Shown here piece after piece: positions 42,761-50,573 of a stretch of DNA of 64,000 bases (the first letter of the stretch is position 1; each line of letters starts with the position of its first letter). The notes under the pieces are model-generated. The model searched no databases. It had not been told where the DNA came from and saw only the letters and a program-made list of their open reading frames with translations. This stretch comes from Planctomycetota bacterium (GTDB lineage Bacteria; Planctomycetota; Phycisphaerae; Phycisphaerales; UBA1924): the NCBI GenBank assembly GCA_039819165.1, contig JBCBSM010000001.1, forward strand, positions 1,488,001 through 1,552,000, in the 5' to 3' direction. Made by a program: the position numbers and the translations under genes.

Positions 42761-43276
42761 CTAGCCCCGCTCCCGGTCGGCCGCCTCGAGCATCAACTCG
42801 AGCGGCGGCTGCGGGTTGCGGCCCCGGACGGGCCGGCCGCAGTCCGGGCATTCCACCGACGCCGTGCCGAAGGGAACGTAGACCCAGGTGGGATCGAGCG
42901 TCGCCCCGCCCTCGGGGGTCCAGTAGCAGGGCTCGGCGGGCACCAGGGTGTCCCGGCCCGTCTCGGGGTTCCGCATGGGGAAGGTGGCGCCATCGGGGAT
43001 CCGGAAGTCCACGAACACCGCCCCGGTGTCGCGATCGATGAGCGTCCGCTGGCGGCTCCAGGACTCCAGGGACGCCTGCTCGCCGCGGAAGGACCGCGCC
43101 GCGATGACGGCCGCCGCGATCAGCAAGCCCAGCACCAGCGGCGCCAGCACGATGTTCTTGTTGAATCCGCCGCCGGACCCGCCCTGCGGCGGCGACTGCT
43201 CCGACCGCTGGCGGTCGAAGTCCTCCACGATGCTGCCGAGGCTGTCCTGCTGGCTCTGGGTGTGGGTCTGGGTCAT
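42761..43276 (-). CDS. Hypothetical single-pass membrane protein
   Basis: 171 residues from the ATG at 43276. A Gln/Ser-rich N-terminus (MTQTHTQSQQDSLGS) leads to a membrane helix (about 45-65, VLAPLVLGLLIAAAVIAA) and an outside domain with one CPDCGRPVRG zinc-knuckle-like pair and a Trp/Pro-rich middle. TAGCCT lies 8 nt before the ATG and there is no Shine-Dalgarno. It lies between the M20 peptidase and a prepilin-like gene, all on the minus strand. The function is unknown. Confidence 0.6.
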   Translation of the reverse strand: MTQTHTQSQQDSLGSIVEDFDRQRSEQSPPQGGSGGGFNKNIVLAPLVLGLLIAAAVIAARSFRGEQASLESWSRQRTLIDRDTGAVFVDFRIPDGATFPMRNPETGRDTLVPAEPCYWTPEGGATLDPTWVYVPFGTASVECPDCGRPVRGRNPQPPLELMLEAADRERG

Positions 43277-43284
43277 GGCGATCG

Positions 43285-43290
43285 AGGCTA
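43285..43290 (-). promoter_or_regulatory. Putative -10 box for leaderless membrane-protein gene
   Basis: On the minus strand TAGCCT lies 8 nt before the ATG at 43276. Confidence 0.4.
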
Positions 43291-43326
43291 TCCGTCCCGT
43301 GGCGCCGGCAACTGCGGTGTGCGGCC

Positions 43327-44430
43327 CTAGGGCACGATATACGGATCCGACTCGGACAGGTCGCCCACCTTCTCCGGCCAGGTCTGCAGCGTGTAGTTCC
43401 AGAACGAGCCGGACGACGTGAGCTTGGTGCCCGTCGGGAACCAGTAGTCGGGATTCGTGGCGTCGCCATCGGTCATGAGTTCGACGTGACCGTCGAAGAA
43501 GCCGATGTGGCCCAGCACCTGGGTGGCCGCAATCTTGTTGGGGTCGGTCCGCGTGCCGTGCCGGAAGGCGAAGCGCCGCATGTCCGGGAACTCGCCGGGA
43601 CTCAACGCGTGCAGCCGGCGGCCGGGCTCGCCCGGCGCCACCGTGCGATCGAGTTCTTTGCTCTCCCGCCACCAGGCTCCGACCCCGCCGAACGCGCCGC
43701 CGAACCATCCACCGCCGCCCGAACGCAGCCCCATGTCGTGGTCGAAGTCGGGCCGCGTCCCGCGACTGGCGTACCGATGGCCCTCGAAGACCGCCGCCTT
43801 CTGGAACAAGCTCCCGACGTTGTAGATGTACGGCCTGTAGTTGCCGCGGTCCTGCGCCGTGAACACCCCCGTGCCGCCGTCCGCGCGGCTGCGTGTCGAC
43901 GTCGTGAACTGCGTGCTCATGTTGTACGAGATCATGCGGCCCGTGGAGAAGTAGCGATCATCCGGATTGGGCCAGGGGAGGGCCTGGAAGTCGTTGGCCG
44001 GGCAGATGAACTCCTCGAGCTGCTCGCGATACCAATTGAAGCGGGCCGCCCGCAGCGGCTCGCCCTCGCGGCTGCGTCCCTCGGAGAAGAAGCCGTCGCC
44101 CGGACCGCTCTTGCCGTTCTGGTAGGCCAGCGGGCCCATCCAGTCCCAGGTCTGCATCGCGATGCCGTTGAAGCGGCCAAAGGACGCGTCGAAGCCGCTG
44201 CTATCGGGGCTGCCGACGATCAGGTCCTTGTTGCCGTTGGCGTAGAGCGCGATGCCCTGCGCGATGCCGCGGAGGTTGCTCGACCCCTTGAGCGTGCGGG
44301 CCGCGTTGCGGGCGTCGCCCAGCGCAGGGATCAGGATGCTGATCAGCAGCGCGATGACGGCGATGACGACCAGCAGCTCGATCAGCGTAAAACCAATCCT
44401 GCAACGCCGACGCGGAACGCCGTTGGACAT
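43327..44430 (-). CDS. Prepilin-type N-terminal cleavage protein (planctomycete type)
   Basis: 367 residues with a GGGGAG ribosome site. The leader [31 protein letters not shown] is a canonical prepilin site with Gly and Glu. The body has [19 protein letters not shown], seen in the large planctomycete family of prepilin-like surface proteins, and a late [12 protein letters not shown] close to the H-x-DGHV motif of that family. These proteins are highly multiplied in planctomycetes; their function is unknown, and extracellular fibres or secretion are the usual suggestions. Confidence 0.85.
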   Translation of the reverse strand: MSNGVPRRRCRIGFTLIELLVVIAVIALLISILIPALGDARNAARTLKGSSNLRGIAQGIALYANGNKDLIVGSPDSSGFDASFGRFNGIAMQTWDWMGPLAYQNGKSGPGDGFFSEGRSREGEPLRAARFNWYREQLEEFICPANDFQALPWPNPDDRYFSTGRMISYNMSTQFTTSTRSRADGGTGVFTAQDRGNYRPYIYNVGSLFQKAAVFEGHRYASRGTRPDFDHDMGLRSGGGGWFGGAFGGVGAWWRESKELDRTVAPGEPGRRLHALSPGEFPDMRRFAFRHGTRTDPNKIAATQVLGHIGFFDGHVELMTDGDATNPDYWFPTGTKLTSSGSFWNYTLQTWPEKVGDLSESDPYIVP

Positions 44431-44577
44431 GTCGAAACTCCCCTTGGCCGAATGACCGCCCCTGGTCCGCCAAAGGCAAGGCTAGCAGCAGCGCACCCCC
44501 GCCACCACGCCGTGTTGGCTATCCCGGGCACCGTCTGGGGCCGTCCCGACGCCGGCGGACCGGACTTTGCGCAGTCT

Positions 44578-45888
44578 TCACACAATCGCGTCCCGCCGCC
44601 CGCCAAACGACAGCAGCACCGTTGCGGCGGCGGCCTCCCCGCTGCGGACGGCGCTCTCCATCGTCGCGGGCCAGCCGGTGGCCGTGGCGTCGCCCGCGAG
44701 GTAGGCACCGTTGTCGGTTCGGCTGCCGGGCACGGGCCGGGCGGGCTGGAATTCGGGCGTCGCCGCGAACGTCGCCCGCCGCTCGAGCACGGCGCGCGCC
44801 CACTCGAGCCGCGCGCCCTTCGCCGCCGGCAGCCGCGCAACGTCCGCGAGCACGCGCTCGACGATGGCGTCCTCGCCCAGGCCCACCCAATCGTCGGCCG
44901 CGCTCGCCACGGCGTGCACCAGGCGCGGGTCGCGGTGCTTGCGGAACAACCAGTGCGTCGCCGCGTCGACCAGCACCGCGTGCGGCACGTCGAGCACCGG
45001 GCGATCGAACCGCAGATGCACGCCCAGGATCGGGCTGAAGGACACGCCCGCGTACGGCTCGCGGCCGCCGATGGTCACGAGGCGATTGGCCGCCACCGCG
45101 TCGAGTGCGCAGACCACCGCGTCGGCAGCCAGCGAGTCGCCGCCGACCAGCCGCACGCCGCCCGGCTCGATGCCCGCGACCCTGGCGCCCAGCCGCACGC
45201 CGCCTCCCGCGGCCTCGAGCAAGCGGTGCAGCGGGGCGTACAGGTCAACGAGCGGGCCGGCGGGCACGCCGATGGACGACGCCCGCGCACCAGCGAGCAG
45301 CGTGCCCTGCACCACGTGCAGGGCGCACTCGGTGCTCACGCGGTGCGGCTCGAGGTTGCAGGCGCTGACGATCAGCGGGGTCCAGAACCGCGCAATCGAC
45401 CGGGGCGTTTGCCGCTGCTCCGCGAGCCACGCGCCGAAGGGGAGCGTCGCGAGCGACGCCCGATCGACCCGCCGCGCCGCGAGCACCGCCCGCGCGATGC
45501 ACCGCTTGTCGGCTCGCGACAGGAAGCGGGCCCGCAGGAACGACCACGCGAACTCGCCAGGCGTCGGCAGCGGCAGGGGACGCAGCACCGACCGCCGCCC
45601 GCTCGGCTCGATCCACGTCTGCCGCGGCGTCCACTCGAGCTGGTCGGCCGTGCCCAGCCGCCGCAGGAAGGCGACGTACCGCACGCAGGCGCCCATGGCC
45701 ACGTGCTGGCAGTTGTCCAGGACCTCGCCGCTGCGCTGGTCCTCGAACGAGCCCGCACGGCCGCCGAGCACGCGGCGGGCCTCGAGCAGCGTGACCCGCA
45801 CGCCGGCGTCGGCGAGCATCATCGCCGCCGCCATGCCCGCGATGCCACCGCCGGCAACGATGGCCGTCGGCGAGGCCGCCTCGCTCAC
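44578..45888 (-). CDS. hpnE: HpnE, squalene-producing FAD-dependent desaturase
   Basis: 436 residues from a GTG that overlaps the hpnD stop (GTGA, 45885-45888). The N-terminus AIVAGGGIAGMAAAMMLADAG is a Rossmann FAD-binding site, followed by LLEARRVLGGRAGSF and a late YLAGDATATGWPATMESAVRSG typical of carotenoid-desaturase-like enzymes. HpnE reduces hydroxysqualene to squalene, the last step of the HpnCDE route from farnesyl diphosphate. Order hpnC-hpnD-hpnE on one strand supports the assignment. Squalene would feed hopanoids or sterols; the cyclase is not in this window. Confidence 0.92.
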   Translation of the reverse strand: MSEAASPTAIVAGGGIAGMAAAMMLADAGVRVTLLEARRVLGGRAGSFEDQRSGEVLDNCQHVAMGACVRYVAFLRRLGTADQLEWTPRQTWIEPSGRRSVLRPLPLPTPGEFAWSFLRARFLSRADKRCIARAVLAARRVDRASLATLPFGAWLAEQRQTPRSIARFWTPLIVSACNLEPHRVSTECALHVVQGTLLAGARASSIGVPAGPLVDLYAPLHRLLEAAGGGVRLGARVAGIEPGGVRLVGGDSLAADAVVCALDAVAANRLVTIGGREPYAGVSFSPILGVHLRFDRPVLDVPHAVLVDAATHWLFRKHRDPRLVHAVASAADDWVGLGEDAIVERVLADVARLPAAKGARLEWARAVLERRATFAATPEFQPARPVPGSRTDNGAYLAGDATATGWPATMESAVRSGEAAAATVLLSFGGRRDAIV

Positions 45889-46748
45889 GCGTGGGCGCCG
45901 GCCGGCAGCACCCGCCGCGCCAGCGCACCGATCGCCACGCGGAGCTTCGAGGCCGCCGTCAGCCGCGGCGGACGCTGCCGCCGCAGCCGACCCAGGATCG
46001 CGCCGTACGCGCTGGTCATCGCCCAGGTCGCGGCACGCGCGTCCCGGCGGATCAGCCCGTCCAGCGGCGCGGACTCGGCCAGCATCGCCTCCGCCGCGGC
46101 CGCGAGATCCGCCCGCGCCGCCCGCACGCCGTCGGCGGAGGTCGGGTCGATCCCCAGCCGCGCGAGCCGCTCGCGGGGCAGGTAGCGGCGGCCTGCCGCG
46201 AGATCCGATTCCAGGTCGCGGGCGATGTTGATCAGCTGGAACCCCCGGCCGCGGAGCGCCGCCAGTTCGAGCGCCGCATCCCGCGAAACGCCGGGCCGGA
46301 GCCCCCAGATGGCGGTGCAGCACCGGCCAACGTTGCCCGCGACGCGATCGCAGTAGGCCATCAGCTGCCCGTCGGTATCCAGGTCGACGAGGCCGACATC
46401 CTGGCGGACGCCAGCGATCAGCCCCAGCAGCCACGCCGGCTCGATCTGGTGTTCGCGCACCGCCTCGGCGACGGCGGGCCAGAGCGAGCGATCGGGCGGC
46501 GTGCCCGCGAGCGTGCCGCGGGTATCGAACTCGAAGGCATCGAGCACCGCGCGGCGATCGTCGGCCGGGGCGTCCGCGTCCGCGGCGTCGTCCGCCAGCC
46601 GCATCCACGCGTAGATCGCCGTCATGGCCGGCCGGCACCGCGCAGGCGTCAGCCGTATGCCGATGGCGAAGCTCGTGCCCGATCCGGCCGTCACGCGGCG
46701 GCAGACCGCGTAAGACTCGGCCAGCGAGGGGCTGGGCTCGGACCGCAT
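45885..46748 (-). CDS. hpnD: HpnD, presqualene diphosphate synthase
   Basis: 287 residues. The ATG at 46748 has GAGG 5 nt upstream and follows hpnC by 17 bp. Trans-isoprenyl diphosphate synthase motifs are present: YAWMRLADDAADAD (first Asp-rich motif) and INIARDLESDLAAGRRYLP (second), plus AGNVGRCC. HpnD joins two farnesyl diphosphates into presqualene diphosphate. A reading from further upstream would run through hpnC and is not supported. Confidence 0.92.
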   Translation of the reverse strand: MRSEPSPSLAESYAVCRRVTAGSGTSFAIGIRLTPARCRPAMTAIYAWMRLADDAADADAPADDRRAVLDAFEFDTRGTLAGTPPDRSLWPAVAEAVREHQIEPAWLLGLIAGVRQDVGLVDLDTDGQLMAYCDRVAGNVGRCCTAIWGLRPGVSRDAALELAALRGRGFQLINIARDLESDLAAGRRYLPRERLARLGIDPTSADGVRAARADLAAAAEAMLAESAPLDGLIRRDARAATWAMTSAYGAILGRLRRQRPPRLTAASKLRVAIGALARRVLPAGAHA

Positions 46749-46765
46749 CGTCGCCTCGATGCCGC

Positions 46766-47782
46766 TCAGCTCGGTCGCCGGTACCGCCACGGAAGGCAAT
46801 ATAGGGATGCGATCGGACCCGCCACGAGTAGCAGCTTCCGCCATGCGGGAAGAACGGGCCGCTGCCACAGCGTCGCGCAGCCCCGCCGCTCGACCTCCCG
46901 CAGCGTCTCGCGGCCACCCTGCGCCATCGCGCCGATCAGCAGCCCGAGCCGGCCGCCTACCCGCGACGGCAGCCCCTCGCCGGCGTCGTACAACTCGTGC
47001 GTCCGCGTGACCAGCGGCCGCACCGCCCGGATGTACCGCACCCGCAGATCGTGATCGTTCTGTCGCTCGATGCCGGCGTGCAGGTCGGCCTCGGCCAGCC
47101 CGATGTCCTCCAGCGGCAGATACACGCGATCGCGCTCCAGCAGATCCCGCCGGACGTCCTGGATGTGGTTCGTGATCTGCAGGGCCGTGCAGATCGCGTC
47201 GCTCTGCCGCCAGGCGTCCTTGCTCGCGGCGTCCTCCTCGGGCGACCGCAGGCCCGCGAGCATGAGCACCAGCCGCCCCACCGGGTTGGCGCTCTTGGTG
47301 CAGTAGCCCAGCAGCTGGTTCCACGTCCGGTAGCGTGCGACCCGCTGGTCCATCTCGAAGGCCTCGATCAGGTCCTCGAAGGGCTCCAGCGGCAGACGGT
47401 GCCGCTCGATCGTCGGGGCCAGGGCGGCCAGCACGGGGTGCCGCTGCTCATCGCCGGCCGTGGCCCGGAGTTCCTCTCGGAACCACCCAAGCAGGGCCGC
47501 CGCCCTCGACCGCACGTCGGCGGCCGTGGCGTCGGCGGGCAGCGACGGATCCCGCTCGTCCCCGAGGTCGTCGGCCCAGCGACAGAAGGCGTACACGGCC
47601 GCGAAGTCCTCGACCAGGTCTTCCGGCAGCAGCCGGCTGAGCACCACGAAGTTCTCGGTGCTCGCCCGGGCGAAGCCGACCGCGTACGACCGCGCCTCGC
47701 CCTGGGACACCACCCCACAACGCTCCGGGCCGAAGTCGGCCAGCAGGCGGATCGGCGGCACGTCTGGGGAAAGGATGGCCAT
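46766..47782 (-). CDS. hpnC: HpnC, hydroxysqualene synthase
   Basis: 338 residues from the ATG at 47782; a GTG at 47815, with TAGGCC 8 nt before it, is an alternative start adding 11 residues. Motifs: ENFVVLSRLLPEDL, YAFCRWADDLGDE (first Asp-rich motif), ALQITNHIQDVRRDLLERDRVYLP (second) and YCTKSANPVGRL. HpnC converts presqualene diphosphate to hydroxysqualene. The first gene of the hpnCDE operon, it is divergent from ispH, which makes the isoprenoid precursors. Confidence 0.92.
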   Translation of the reverse strand: MAILSPDVPPIRLLADFGPERCGVVSQGEARSYAVGFARASTENFVVLSRLLPEDLVEDFAAVYAFCRWADDLGDERDPSLPADATAADVRSRAAALLGWFREELRATAGDEQRHPVLAALAPTIERHRLPLEPFEDLIEAFEMDQRVARYRTWNQLLGYCTKSANPVGRLVLMLAGLRSPEEDAASKDAWRQSDAICTALQITNHIQDVRRDLLERDRVYLPLEDIGLAEADLHAGIERQNDHDLRVRYIRAVRPLVTRTHELYDAGEGLPSRVGGRLGLLIGAMAQGGRETLREVERRGCATLWQRPVLPAWRKLLLVAGPIASLYCLPWRYRRPS

Positions 47783-47867
47783 CGATGCTGGTGAACGAGC
47801 TTGCGGCGGCGGCACATCGGACGGGCCTACCGCCCAATAGCGCGAACCCGGATGCCACCCCGCCCAC

Positions 47868-47873
47868 TACAAT
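47868..47873 (+). promoter_or_regulatory. Putative -10 box for ispH
   Basis: TACAAT (five of six to TATAAT), 21 nt before the GTG start, with a GGAG site in between. No clear -35 element is seen. Confidence 0.4.
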
Positions 47874-47894
47874 AAGCGGAGCCGGAGACGCCGC

Positions 47895-48956
47895 GTGAAG
47901 ATCGTGCTTCCAAATCCCAGGGGCTTCTGCGCGGGCGTCCGCATGGCCATCGATGTCGTCGACCAGGTGCTCGACCTCTGCCCCGACGAGCCCGTCTACG
48001 TCTACCACGACATCGTCCACAACAAGCACGTCGTCGGCCGCTTCCGCGAGCGGGGCGTGGTCTTCGTCGAGGAGGTCGACCTCGTGCCCGCGGGCGCCAT
48101 CGTGGTCTTCAGCGCCCACGGCGTGAGCCCGCTGGTGCGGCAGCGAGCCGAGGCCCGCGGCCTGCGGGTCATCGACGCTACCTGCCCGCTGGTCACCAAG
48201 GTGCACAACGAGGCCATCCGCTACGCCAGGCTCGGCTTCCAGATCCTCCTCGTCGGCCACGCCGACCACCAGGAGGTCATCGGCACGCGGGGCGAGGCCC
48301 CCGACGCGACGCAGGTCGTCGAGTCGCCCGCGGACATCCCGGGCCTCACGATCCGCGACCCCGAGAAGCTCGTGTACCTGACCCAGACCACGCTGAGCAC
48401 CGATGACGCCGGCGTGATCATCGAGGCGCTCAAGGAGGCGTTCCCGGGCATCAAGGCGCCCCCGAGCGAGGACATCTGCTACGCCACCACCAACCGCCAG
48501 CACGCGGTACGGCAGCTCGCGCCGCGATGCGACCTCACCCTCGTCGTCGGCTCGCGGAACAGCTCCAACAGCAAGAGGCTGACCGAGATCAGCGGCAACG
48601 CCGGCACGCCGGGCCACCTCATCGACGACGCCGGCGAGATCGACTGGGACTGGTTCCCCTCGCCCGGCTGCACCGTGCTGCTCAGCGCCGGCGCCAGCGC
48701 TCCGGAGGACCTCGTCGCCGGCGTCTGCCGCGCCCTGCTCGACCGCTTCGGCGGCACCATCGAGCAATGGGACGTCTCGGATGAGGACGTCTATTTCGCC
48801 CAGCCCCTGGGACTCAAGCGGATGATGCGGGACCATGGCATCGATCCCAAGAGCCGCACCCTCCGCGTGACGGCGCCCACGATCACCGAGGACGCCTACG
48901 GCGCGGTCGCGCTCACCATCAGCGCCGGCTCGGGCCGCACGGCCGAATCCGCCTAG
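47895..48956 (+). CDS. ispH: 4-hydroxy-3-methylbut-2-enyl diphosphate reductase
   Basis: 353 residues from a GTG. Fe-S ligands are Cys12 (PRGFCAGV), Cys in DATCPLV and Cys in DICYATTNRQ; YHDIVHNKHVV, FSAHGVSP, LVVGSRNSSNSKRL and SAGASAPEDLV line the substrate site. IspH makes IPP and DMAPP, the end of the MEP pathway. Complete length and motifs indicate an active enzyme. Placement opposite hpnCDE couples precursor supply and squalene synthesis, though the two are on separate transcripts. Confidence 0.96.
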   Translation: MKIVLPNPRGFCAGVRMAIDVVDQVLDLCPDEPVYVYHDIVHNKHVVGRFRERGVVFVEEVDLVPAGAIVVFSAHGVSPLVRQRAEARGLRVIDATCPLVTKVHNEAIRYARLGFQILLVGHADHQEVIGTRGEAPDATQVVESPADIPGLTIRDPEKLVYLTQTTLSTDDAGVIIEALKEAFPGIKAPPSEDICYATTNRQHAVRQLAPRCDLTLVVGSRNSSNSKRLTEISGNAGTPGHLIDDAGEIDWDWFPSPGCTVLLSAGASAPEDLVAGVCRALLDRFGGTIEQWDVSDEDVYFAQPLGLKRMMRDHGIDPKSRTLRVTAPTITEDAYGAVALTISAGSGRTAESA

Positions 48957-48970
48957 CGGCGTTCCCGCCG

Positions 48971-50404
48971 CTAGCAGCCCGCGTCGAACGCGTTCTGGAA
49001 GGCGAGGAAGTCGAACAGCGTCAGCGAACCGTCGCCATCGAAGTCGGCCGCGGGATCGCCGGCGTCGAAGAGGTTCTGGAACATCAGGAAGTCGAAGAGC
49101 GTCAGCTCGCCGTCACCGTCGAGATCGGGCAGGCAGCCGCCGGCGGCCGACCGGAACGCCCGGACGTCCGTGCCCACCCCGGCGATCACCAGCGTGCCAT
49201 CGGGGCCGATCGCCGGCCCGCCGATGTTGACGTTCGTCACCGGCACGCTCCACAGCTCGGCCAGTTCGGCATCGAACGCGAACGCCCGGCCGGTCGCGAA
49301 CTCGCCATTGACGGCGAACACCCGCCCGTCGCGGTCGGCCGCCATCCGCACGCCCGTGCCCCCGCCGGCCAGCGGCACCGATGTGTCCAGCACGCTGCCG
49401 TCTCCGGGGTCGAGCCGCACGATCGCGTAGTCGCGGTCGACGGCGTACACGCTGCCATCGGGTCCAACGGTGAACTCGCTGCTCGTGGTCCAGCCGGCCT
49501 CGATGGACCACTCGACGGAGATGTCCGGCCCGTTGTCCGAGAGCGCGTAGAAGAAGTCGACCGCCGGGTTGTTCTGCACCCGCTGCACGTAGATCGTGCC
49601 ATCCGGGCCGATCATGGGCGTGGTCTGGATGGTGAAACCGGGCATGAGCTCGCTGGCCAGCTCGAAGGCGCCCGACGCCAGGTCGAAGCGCTTCACAACG
49701 TGGCCACCCGGCGCCGCATCGATCACGTAGGCCTTGCCGCCAAAGAGCGCCGCGCCGCACGTGCCGCTGACCGAGCAGGATCGATCCGCCGACCACACGA
49801 GGTCGCCGGTCTCGGCATCGAATCGCTTGATGGTTCGGAAGTCGGCGGCGATCAGGTCGCCATCATCGGCGAAGACCGCGCCGTCGTAGAAGCCGATGGC
49901 CGTCTCTTCTGTCGACATCCAGAGCGTGTCGCCCGTCTCGGCGTCCAGGCACCAGACGATCGCCGACACGCTCGAGCCGTTGCCCGCCCGCGTCGCGAAG
50001 ACGCGGCCGTCCCGCACGCCGAGCAGCGCCGTCGTCCAGTCGCCGGGCTCGGCGGGGATCTCGCGGAACCACAGCTCGTCGCCGGTGTCCAGGTCCATCG
50101 CGACCACGGGCGATTCATCGCTCGCCGGCTCGGGCGGGAAGCCCGTCTGGCGGACCAGGAACACCCGCCGCCCCTCGATCACCGGCTGCCACGAGATGAT
50201 CGAGCGACGTCCGCCGTCCCACAGCACGTCGGGGGACGCCGGCCCCGCCTCGGTCGTCTGGCCGTTTCGCTGGGCGTTGCCCCCCGAGTTCGACCACTGG
50301 CCCAGACACGGGCCGCACGCGGCGGCGAGCACGCCCGCGGCGAGGGTGATCGACCGAGCACAACGGCGACGAACGAGCCCATCGACGGATCCGGCCGGCA
50401 TCAT
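48971..50404 (-). CDS. Secreted PQQ-like beta-propeller with GC-type dockerin tail
   Basis: 477 residues. The signal peptide ends about residue 35 (CGPCLGQ). The body has repeated blades with GDELWF, GDTLWM, GDLVWS, GPDGTIY and GPDGSVY, that is PQQ-enzyme-like propeller repeats without a dehydrogenase active site. Two EF-hand-like dockerin repeats close the protein (DLDGDGELTLFDFLMFQN and DFDGDGSLTLFDFLAFQN), ending DAGC. Calcium-loaded dockerins dock proteins to a surface scaffold; the matching cohesin is not here. GGAGGAG lies before the ATG. Role: surface or matrix protein, ligand unknown. Confidence 0.85.
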   Translation of the reverse strand: MMPAGSVDGLVRRRCARSITLAAGVLAAACGPCLGQWSNSGGNAQRNGQTTEAGPASPDVLWDGGRRSIISWQPVIEGRRVFLVRQTGFPPEPASDESPVVAMDLDTGDELWFREIPAEPGDWTTALLGVRDGRVFATRAGNGSSVSAIVWCLDAETGDTLWMSTEETAIGFYDGAVFADDGDLIAADFRTIKRFDAETGDLVWSADRSCSVSGTCGAALFGGKAYVIDAAPGGHVVKRFDLASGAFELASELMPGFTIQTTPMIGPDGTIYVQRVQNNPAVDFFYALSDNGPDISVEWSIEAGWTTSSEFTVGPDGSVYAVDRDYAIVRLDPGDGSVLDTSVPLAGGGTGVRMAADRDGRVFAVNGEFATGRAFAFDAELAELWSVPVTNVNIGGPAIGPDGTLVIAGVGTDVRAFRSAAGGCLPDLDGDGELTLFDFLMFQNLFDAGDPAADFDGDGSLTLFDFLAFQNAFDAGC

Positions 50405-50517
50405 CTTCTCCTCCTCGCATCCTGGCCCCGGCCCGTTGCCACCGGCGGCGGCGTGGGCCCGCCTTGGGTACGCCCGTGCAGGTGTGGCGTTGCCTTCGGG
50501 GCGATCTGTGATCTTTT

Positions 50518-50543
50518 TATCCTATCATCCGGATGAATGGATA
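50518..50543. promoter_or_regulatory. 26-bp near-perfect palindrome, candidate operator of metH
   Basis: TATCCTATCATCCGGATGAATGGATA reads the same on both strands except at one symmetric TA/AT pair; its core TCATCCGGATGA (50525-50536) is a perfect 12-bp palindrome. It ends where TAGAAT (50542-50547), a good -10 box, begins, and covers the space where RNA polymerase would bind. It is 31 nt before the metH start and 114 nt before the start of the divergent dockerin gene. Confidence 0.6.
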
Positions 50544-50573
50544 GAATGCAACCGCTCGGACGATGGAGAACCC

